Positions 1 to 4,725 of a DNA stretch of 6,713 bases are shown here, piece by piece (positions within the stretch are counted from its first letter, which is position 1; every line of letters begins with the position of its first letter). The translations under genes and the position numbers were made by a program. Below the pieces are notes generated by a model that saw nothing but the letters and a program-made list of their open reading frames with translations, did no database searches and was not told where the DNA came from. The DNA is from CAYVBN01 sp964538565 (GTDB lineage: Bacteria > Pseudomonadota > Alphaproteobacteria > Rhizobiales > Xanthobacteraceae), in NCBI GenBank assembly GCA_964538565.1, contig CAZIGW010000231.1:1-6713 (forward strand), in the 5' to 3' direction.

Positions 1-2607
1 TTCGCGCGCGGGCTGCGGCGGCGCGAACTCCGCGCCCGGCGGTTCGACGTCGGGTTCGGGCACTGGCGGTCCGCCGAAATCGGCGACCGCGTGGGTGAGT
101 TCGGGCTCGAACTGCGGCGCTTCCTGCTCGTTCGCCATCGGCGCTTCGCCTTCGCGGTGGCGATTGCGCCGTCCGCCGCGTCGGCCACGCCGCCGCCGGC
201 GGCGCTGCTCGCCGCCTTCGCGGCCGGGCCCGTGCGAGGGTTGCGGTCCGCCGGGTCCGCCGGCAAATCCTTCCGCCTGCCCGCCCTCGAGCTCGTCCTC
301 CTCGAAGTCCTCGGCATGTGTCACGCCGTGCTCGGCGGCGGTCTCGTGGGTGAAAGCGCCGGGTTCGCGGCCTTCACCGCGGCGTCCGCGCCGCCGGCGT
401 CGTCGCCTCCGGCGTCCGCCTTCGCCCGCCTCGGCGCGCTCGTCCTCGGCCCCGGCCTCTTCCGCCGTTTCCTCGCCCTCCTGCTCGGCCTCCTCCTCGA
501 GCGACTCCTCCACCTCGAACGGCGTCACCGCGATCGGCTGCGCCGCAGCGAGGGCGCGCGCGGCCTCCACGCTGTGGACCTGCTCGCCGCGGTCGATGAT
601 GAACGGCGGCTGGCCGCCCATGGTCGGATCGGCGTTCACCGCGATGGTGATCTGGAAGCGCTCCTCCAGCTCGCGCAAGTGCGCGCGCTTGTGGTTGAGC
701 ACGTAGAGGGCGATATCCGCACGCGTGCGGACGATGAGGTTATGGGTCGCCCCGCGCAGCAGCGTCTCTTCGAGCATGCGCAGGAGCTGAAGCGCGACGG
801 AGGAGACCGAGCGGACATGCCCGCTGCCGCCGCAGTGCGGGCACTTCTCGGTCGAGCTTTCGAGCACGCTCGAACGGATGCGCTGGCGCGACATCTCGAG
901 CAGGCCGAAGTGGGAGATGCGGCCGACCTGGATGCGTGCGCGGTCGTTCTTCAGGCATTCCTTCAGGCGACGTTCGACGGAGCGATTGTTGCGCTTCTCG
1001 TCCATGTCGATGAAGTCGATGACCACGAGGCCGGCGAGGTCGCGCAGGCGCAGCTGGCGCGCGATCTCCTCGGCGGCTTCCAGGTTGGTCTTGAGCGCGG
1101 TGTCCTCGATGTGGTGCTCGCGCGTCGCACGGCCCGAGTTGACGTCGATGGCGACGAGCGCCTCGGCCTGGTTGAGCACGATGTAGCCGCCGGAGCGCAG
1201 CTGCACGACCGGCGAGAACATCGCGTCGAGCTGGCTCTCGATGCCGTAGCGCGTGAAGAGCGGCTGCGTGTCCTTGTAGGGCTTCACGTTCTTCGCATGG
1301 CTCGGCATGAGCATGCGCATGAAGTCCTTGGCTTCGCGATAGGCGTCGTCGCCGGCGACGATCACCTCGTCGATGTCCTTGTTGTAGAGGTCGCGGATCG
1401 AGCGTTTGACGAGCGAGCCTTCCTCGTAGACGAGCGTCGGCGCGGTCGACTTGAGCGTGAGATCGCGCACCGTCTCCCACATGCGCAGCAGATATTCGAA
1501 ATCGCGCTTGATCTCGGTCTTGGTGCGCGACGCGCCGGCGGTGCGCAGGATCACCCCCATGCCTTCCGGCACTTCGAGCTCCTGCGCCACTTCCTTGAGG
1601 CGCTTGCGGTCCTGCACGTCGGTGATCTTGCGGCTGATGCCGCCGCCGCGCGCCGTGTTCGGCATCAGCACCGAATAACGGCCGGCGAGCGACAGATAGG
1701 TGGTGAGCGCCGCGCCCTTGGTGCCGCGCTCCTCCTTGACCACCTGCACCAGCATGATCTGCCGGCGCTTTATGACTTCCTGGATCTTGTACTGGCGGCG
1801 CAAGCGCGGGGCGCGATCGGGAACCTCCTCCATGGCGTCGGCGCCGCCGACCGATTCGACGACTTCCTCCTCTTCGCCGTCGGCGCCGTTGCCGTGCTCG
1901 GCGTCCTCGCCGTTCTCGTGTCCGGTCTCGTCGTTGGCGGGTGCCGCCTGCGCGGAGGCGGATTCCCCGGCGTCTGCGGCTTCGGCCGCATCCGGCCCGG
2001 CGGCGTCCGCGGCTTCATCCGCTTCGGCCGGGCTGTCGTCCCCGTGATCGTCCGCTTCCGCTTCCGCCTCCGGTGCGGCGGATGCCTGCGCGGCGTTGTC
2101 AGATCCTGCTTCCGGACCGGGAGCCGCCGGTGCCTCGAACGCGGTCTGGGCCGCGGCCTCGTGCTCGGGAGTCTCCTCGCCGGGTTCGCTATGCTCCGCG
2201 TCCGCTTCGACCGGCTCGCTGCGCACCGCCTCGCTCGGCCGCGCGGATCCCGCGGTGCGATGGCGGCGACGGTGCCGACTGCGCGAGCGGCGCTCGACCT
2301 CGTCCTCCGCGTCGCGGTGGGCGCGCTCCTCTTCGGCGATCAGCGCCTGCCGGTCGGCCACCGGGATCTGATAGTAGTCGGGATGGATTTCGCTGAATGC
2401 GAGGAAGCCGTGGCGGTTTCCCCCGTAGTCGACGAAGGCCGCCTGCAGCGACGGCTCGACGCGCGTCACTTTGGCGAGATAGATGTTGCCTCTTAGTTGC
2501 CGGCGGGTTGCCGACTCGAAGTCGAATTCCTCAACACGATTTCCGCGCAGGACGACGACCCGGGTTTCCTCCGGATGCGTCGCATCAATGAGCATCTTGT
2601 TAGCCAT
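1..2607 (-). CDS. rne: Ribonuclease E, 3' end cut by the window edge (869 codons present)
   Basis: Essential endoribonuclease that cuts single-stranded RNA in mRNA turnover and rRNA/tRNA maturation, and scaffold of the degradosome. I read every codon from ATG at 2607 to base 1 and found no stop or frameshift. The S1 domain begins near residue 35 (GNIYLAKVTRVEPSLQAAFVDYG), is interrupted at about residues 84-268 by a low-complexity insertion, and resumes at about 270 (VVKEERGTKGAALTTYLSLAG). Catalytic-core residues align with the E. coli enzyme: Asp488 in AIDVNSGRATR and Asp531 in VIDFIDM match D303 and D346 with the same 43-residue spacing. CPHC (589-592) is the zinc-link. From about 670 the tail is disordered, with arginine-rich blocks near 732-747 and 802-818 separated by Glu/Gly-rich stretches. 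The rest of the tail, including any PNPase-binding terminus, is outside the window. RNase G is excluded by the insertion and long tail. The gene is divergent from amiC. Confidence 0.97.
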   Translation of the reverse strand, partial: MANKMLIDATHPEETRVVVLRGNRVEEFDFESATRRQLRGNIYLAKVTRVEPSLQAAFVDYGGNRHGFLAFSEIHPDYYQIPVADRQALIAEEERAHRDAEDEVERRSRSRHRRRHRTAGSARPSEAVRSEPVEADAEHSEPGEETPEHEAAAQTAFEAPAAPGPEAGSDNAAQASAAPEAEAEADDHGDDSPAEADEAADAAGPDAAEAADAGESASAQAAPANDETGHENGEDAEHGNGADGEEEEVVESVGGADAMEEVPDRAPRLRRQYKIQEVIKRRQIMLVQVVKEERGTKGAALTTYLSLAGRYSVLMPNTARGGGISRKITDVQDRKRLKEVAQELEVPEGMGVILRTAGASRTKTEIKRDFEYLLRMWETVRDLTLKSTAPTLVYEEGSLVKRSIRDLYNKDIDEVIVAGDDAYREAKDFMRMLMPSHAKNVKPYKDTQPLFTRYGIESQLDAMFSPVVQLRSGGYIVLNQAEALVAIDVNSGRATREHHIEDTALKTNLEAAEEIARQLRLRDLAGLVVIDFIDMDEKRNNRSVERRLKECLKNDRARIQVGRISHFGLLEMSRQRIRSSVLESSTEKCPHCGGSGHVRSVSSVALQLLRMLEETLLRGATHNLIVRTRADIALYVLNHKRAHLRELEERFQITIAVNADPTMGGQPPFIIDRGEQVHSVEAARALAAAQPIAVTPFEVEESLEEEAEQEGEETAEEAGAEDERAEAGEGGRRRRRRRRRGRRGEGREPGAFTHETAAEHGVTHAEDFEEDELEGGQAEGFAGGPGGPQPSHGPGREGGEQRRRRRRGRRGGRRNRHREGEAPMANEQEAPQFEPELTHAVADFGGPPVPEPDVEPPGAEFAPPQPARE

Positions 2608-2631
2608 CGAACCGTCTCTTTGCGGTCCTCC
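2608..2631 (-). promoter_or_regulatory. rne ribosome binding site with two candidate Shine-Dalgarno sequences and a hairpin
   Basis: Upstream of ATG at 2607 the transcript carries AAGAGA (2620-2615), spaced 7 nt from the start, and a stronger GGAGGA (2631-2626), spaced 18 nt. Between and over them lies an inverted repeat, GGACCG/CGGTTC (2628-2623 with 2614-2609, one G-U pair), with an 8-nt loop. If folded, AAGAGA would sit in the loop and the 3' end of GGAGGA in the stem. The start itself is well supported because residue 1 onward (MANKMLIDATHPEETRV) matches the family's normal N terminus. Confidence 0.5.
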
Positions 2632-3048
2632 GGATCGCGTCCGCTTCGTCTCGCAAACGAGACCGCGGACCGGGCGACGCGGGAGGCACCGAATTTGGGT
2701 TGGAGTTGTTGCTGCCCGATTCGGCGTCGAGGCGCGAGACGCGACGGGAGGTCGCGCGCGACCACGGCTGGTGCGTGGCAGGGGCGCGGCCGGTCCTCAA
2801 AGCGCGTCGCGGGCATGACCTTCGTTCCGGGCGAAAGGCAGCGCAGGCGCCGCCTCGTGTTCTTCGTTGCTGATGTCCCATCGTCCGGCCAGCGCGGCCG
2901 AACGCGCGCCCGGTCATCTTCGAAAGGGGCATCGGTGGCAGCCGGCCGTCCGCGTAATCCGCCTCCAGCGGTCATGATGGGGCGCGGCCGTTGGTCAAGC
3001 GTGCCGGATGCCCGAACGCGGCAAAACCGGAATCCTTGAACGATCAGC
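2608..3048 (-). promoter_or_regulatory. Putative long, structured 5' leader of rne
   Basis: About 440 bases separate the proposed rne promoter from its start codon, with no convincing gene between. Several short inverted repeats are visible: 2609-2614/2623-2628 around the ribosome binding site; 2648-2653/2658-2663 (perfect 6-bp stem, 4-nt loop); 2689-2694/2719-2724 with an inner 3-bp stem at 2697-2699/2715-2717; a perfect 14-bp palindrome at 2750-2763; 2762-2766/2774-2778; and 2886-2890/2896-2900. In E. coli the rne mRNA has a leader of comparable length that RNase E uses to control its own level. Equivalent function here is inference. Short hairpins are common by chance at this G+C, and the leader length depends on an unproven start site. 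Confidence 0.5.
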
Positions 3049-3054
3049 ACACCT

Positions 3055-3083
3055 TTCTTAGGGCCGCGGGTCCGCCTTGGCAA
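3055..3083 (-). promoter_or_regulatory. Candidate housekeeping sigma promoter for rne
   Basis: Read on the minus strand, TTGCCA (3083-3078) is five of six to TTGACA. It is followed, after exactly 17 bases, by TAAGAA (3060-3055), a weak -10 hexamer. Transcription would begin near 3048 and run toward rne. The -35 box is the strong part of the call. The -10 matches TATAAT at only three positions, so other start points remain possible. Confidence 0.4.
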
Positions 3084-3167
3084 GGAGCGTGTTAATTTGG
3101 CCGTATGGTCCCAAATACCGCCGGGTTTCTGTGGCCATGCTGGCGGCTCGCCCCGCCGGCGCCAAAG

Positions 3168-3183
3168 TTAAGGTGTGGTTAAC
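3168..3183 (+). promoter_or_regulatory. Exact CtrA-type box (TTAA-N7-TTAAC) upstream of amiC
   Basis: TTAA at 3168-3171 and TTAAC at 3179-3183 are separated by exactly seven bases, and a G precedes the first TTAA, giving GTTAA-N7-TTAAC. TTAA-N7-TTAA is the established binding consensus of the alphaproteobacterial response regulator CtrA. The box ends 56 bases before the amiC start codon, a position suited to the -35 side of a CtrA-controlled promoter. It lies about 85 bases upstream of the proposed rne -35. A match this exact is not expected often in G+C-rich DNA, but binding has not been shown. Confidence 0.6.
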
Positions 3184-3230
3184 CGCACCCGCCTAGGGGT
3201 AGGGGGCTTAGGATCGGGACGATCGGGGCT

Positions 3231-3242
3231 GGAGAGAGGGTG
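3231..3242 (+). promoter_or_regulatory. amiC ribosome binding site and GTG start
   Basis: GGAG at 3231-3234, within GGAGAGAGG, lies five bases before GTG at 3240. This decides the start. The next in-frame ATG (codon 10, at 3267) has no comparable Shine-Dalgarno sequence and would remove the positively charged N-region of the signal peptide. Confidence 0.7.
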
Positions 3243-4496
3243 AGTCGTCACGCGCTCAATCTCGTGATGGCGGCGGCATGCGGCATGCTCCTTGCGACGC
3301 AGGGAGCGGCGGCGCGCGAGGGCGCGGCCGCGCGCCCCGCGAGCGCTGCCGGCGTGCCGGTCGCCACCGACGCGCGGCTCGGCGGCGACGACACCAAGAC
3401 CCGCTTCATCGTCGATCTGTCGCAGAAGATCGACATGCGGGCGTTCACGCTCGCCGACCCCAACCGCGTCGTGATCGACCTGCCGCAGGTGAATTTCCAG
3501 CTTCCGGCCAATGCCGGCGAGCACGGACGCGGCCTCGTCAAGGCCTTCCGCTTCGGCCTGGTGATGCAGGGCGGATCGCGCATCGTCCTCGACGTCACGC
3601 GCCCCGTGCGGGTGGAAAAGGCGTTCGTGCTCGATCCGGCCGACGGCCAGCCGGCCCGTCTCGTGCTCGACCTCATTCCGGTCGACCGGCAGACGTTCCT
3701 GCGCGCGGTCGCCATCGACAACTACCTGCCGCGCAACGAACCGCACAAGGACGAGCACGAGGCGCAACACGACGACGATCCGCGTCCGATCATCGTGCTC
3801 GATCCCGGGCACGGGGGGATCGACAACGGCACGCGGGCGCCGAGCGGGGAGAGCGAGAAGGATCTCGTGCTCGCCATCGCCCTCATGCTGCGCGACAAGC
3901 TGGAGAAGACCGGCAAGTATCGCGTGGTGATGACCCGCAGCGACGACACCTACATCCCGCTCGCCGAACGGGTGCGCATCGCCCGCCGGCGGCAGGCGCA
4001 ATTGTTCATCTCGATTCACTGCGACGCGCTTCCCCCGCGCGAGGGCGCGGCGCAGGGCGCCTCCGTCTACACGGTGTCAGAGCACGCCTCCGACGCCGAA
4101 GCGGCCCGTCTGGCCGAGGCGGAGAACAAGGCGGACGTCATCGCCGGCGTCGACCTGACGGCGGAACCCGGCGACATCGCCGACATCCTCATCGACCTTG
4201 CCCAGCGCGAGACGAAGACGTTCTCCACCCAGTTCGCGCACGGCCTGGTCAACGAACTCAAGCTGACCGCGCGGCTGCACAAGCACCCGTTGAAATCGGC
4301 CGGGTTCCGCGTGCTCATGGCGCCGGACGTGCCCTCGGTGCTCGTTGAACTGGGCTATGTCTCCAACAAGGACGACCTGCGGCTGTTGACGTCCGATGCA
4401 TGGCGCGGCCGGGTCACGGACTCGATGCTGCACGCGATCGATACCTATTTCGCCCGCCGGCTTGCCGGGGCGGGGCCGGGCAGCGGCCAGAATTGA
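3240..4496 (+). CDS. amiC: Periplasmic N-acetylmuramoyl-L-alanine amidase, AMIN + Amidase_3
   Basis: Zinc hydrolase that cuts the bond between N-acetylmuramic acid and L-alanine of the stem peptide, used to split septal peptidoglycan during daughter-cell separation. Residues 1-25 form a Sec-type signal peptide with a probable AAA|R cleavage site. An AMIN domain (about 52-148) should target the protein to peptidoglycan at the division site. A His/Asp/Glu-rich linker (about 168-182) leads to the Amidase_3 domain (about 184-408). Visible active-site residues are His191 in DPGHGG, Glu206 in ESEKD, His260 in SIHCDA and catalytic Glu370 in VLVELGYVSN. An extra segment at about 283-335 corresponds to the autoinhibitory-helix insertion of AmiB/AmiC-class enzymes, which need an activator such as a LytM-family protein. 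At 418 residues it is full length. It starts at GTG with a good Shine-Dalgarno sequence and lies upstream of mrcA on the same strand. The family is certain; the amiC symbol follows usage in this group. Confidence 0.95.
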   Translation: MSRHALNLVMAAACGMLLATQGAAAREGAAARPASAAGVPVATDARLGGDDTKTRFIVDLSQKIDMRAFTLADPNRVVIDLPQVNFQLPANAGEHGRGLVKAFRFGLVMQGGSRIVLDVTRPVRVEKAFVLDPADGQPARLVLDLIPVDRQTFLRAVAIDNYLPRNEPHKDEHEAQHDDDPRPIIVLDPGHGGIDNGTRAPSGESEKDLVLAIALMLRDKLEKTGKYRVVMTRSDDTYIPLAERVRIARRRQAQLFISIHCDALPPREGAAQGASVYTVSEHASDAEAARLAEAENKADVIAGVDLTAEPGDIADILIDLAQRETKTFSTQFAHGLVNELKLTARLHKHPLKSAGFRVLMAPDVPSVLVELGYVSNKDDLRLLTSDAWRGRVTDSMLHAIDTYFARRLAGAGPGSGQN

Positions 4497-4722
4497 GCAT
4501 GCAGCCGGGTGGCCGATCAGGAGCGGGATCGCGGCTTCGGAACGGGGGTTGGCCTCAGTTTGACCATAAAACGGCGCGACGACACCGCCTGGGGCGGAAC
4601 ACATTGAGCGGCGCGTCCGCGGCCGGGCGGCGCCGACGGGCAGCGGCCTGTGCTTTTCCGGCCGAAGCGCATGGCGGGTTCTCGAAAGACCTGTCAATGT
4701 CAGGCTTTGCGGAAGACTCGCA
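4497..4722 (+). other. Intergenic gap between amiC and mrcA
   Basis: These 226 bases contain no supportable gene. The mrcA frame is open back to 4570, but no ATG, GTG or TTG start occurs in it before 4723. A 6-bp inverted repeat (4609-4614/4630-4635, 15-nt loop) lacks a T-run, so I do not call a terminator. TTGACC at 4560-4565 resembles a -35 box but has no -10 at a proper distance. The gap is long enough for mrcA to have its own promoter, and read-through from amiC is also possible. Confidence 0.5.
4690..4704. repeat. 15-bp imperfect palindrome just upstream of mrcA
   Basis: The sequence CCTGTCAATGTCAGG reads as a dyad around the central A4697, with six of seven base pairs matching (T4694 against T4700 is the mismatch). 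It ends six bases before the mrcA Shine-Dalgarno sequence. It could be an operator half-site pair or chance. I recognise no regulator for it. Confidence 0.3.
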
Positions 4723-4725
4723 ATG
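4711..4725 (+). promoter_or_regulatory. mrcA ribosome binding site and ATG start
   Basis: GGAAG at 4711-4715 is spaced seven bases from ATG at 4723. The encoded N terminus, a short basic stretch followed at once by a hydrophobic helix, is what PBP1A proteins have. No earlier ATG, GTG or TTG is available in frame after the stop at 4567-4569. Confidence 0.75.

Noticed and set aside
360..420. Tandem repeat in the run of CGG/CCG-like triplets
   Set aside because: These triplets encode the arginine block of RNase E with mixed codons and show no longer repeat unit.
91..2496. 801-codon open frame on the plus strand opposite rne
   Set aside because: It lies opposite a fully recognisable RNase E. 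Its product is a low-complexity Arg/Leu/Ala-rich mirror of rne codons. Absence of stops is expected opposite G+C-rich genes in this register.
2493..3083. Open frames on both strands across the rne-amiC intergenic region
   Set aside because: They run into rne in the wrong frame, are rich in Arg, Pro and Gly, and show no domain. The region is better explained as leader and promoters. A short leader peptide cannot be fully excluded.
3267..3284. AmiC as a lipoprotein (Cys14 in the signal peptide, AAAC)
   Set aside because: The -3 position is Ala rather than Leu or a similar residue, and the hydrophobic core continues after the cysteine, so a normal Sec signal cut near residue 25 fits better.
3168..4019. 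283-codon open frame on the minus strand opposite amiC
   Set aside because: It is opposite the amidase, which has all its active-site residues, and the product shows no recognisable domain.
4560..4565. TTGACC as the -35 box of an mrcA promoter
   Set aside because: No acceptable -10 hexamer occurs 16-18 bases downstream.
4609..4635. Rho-independent terminator after amiC
   Set aside because: The 6-bp inverted repeat has a 15-nt loop and no following T-run on either strand, so it is more likely a chance repeat in G+C-rich DNA.
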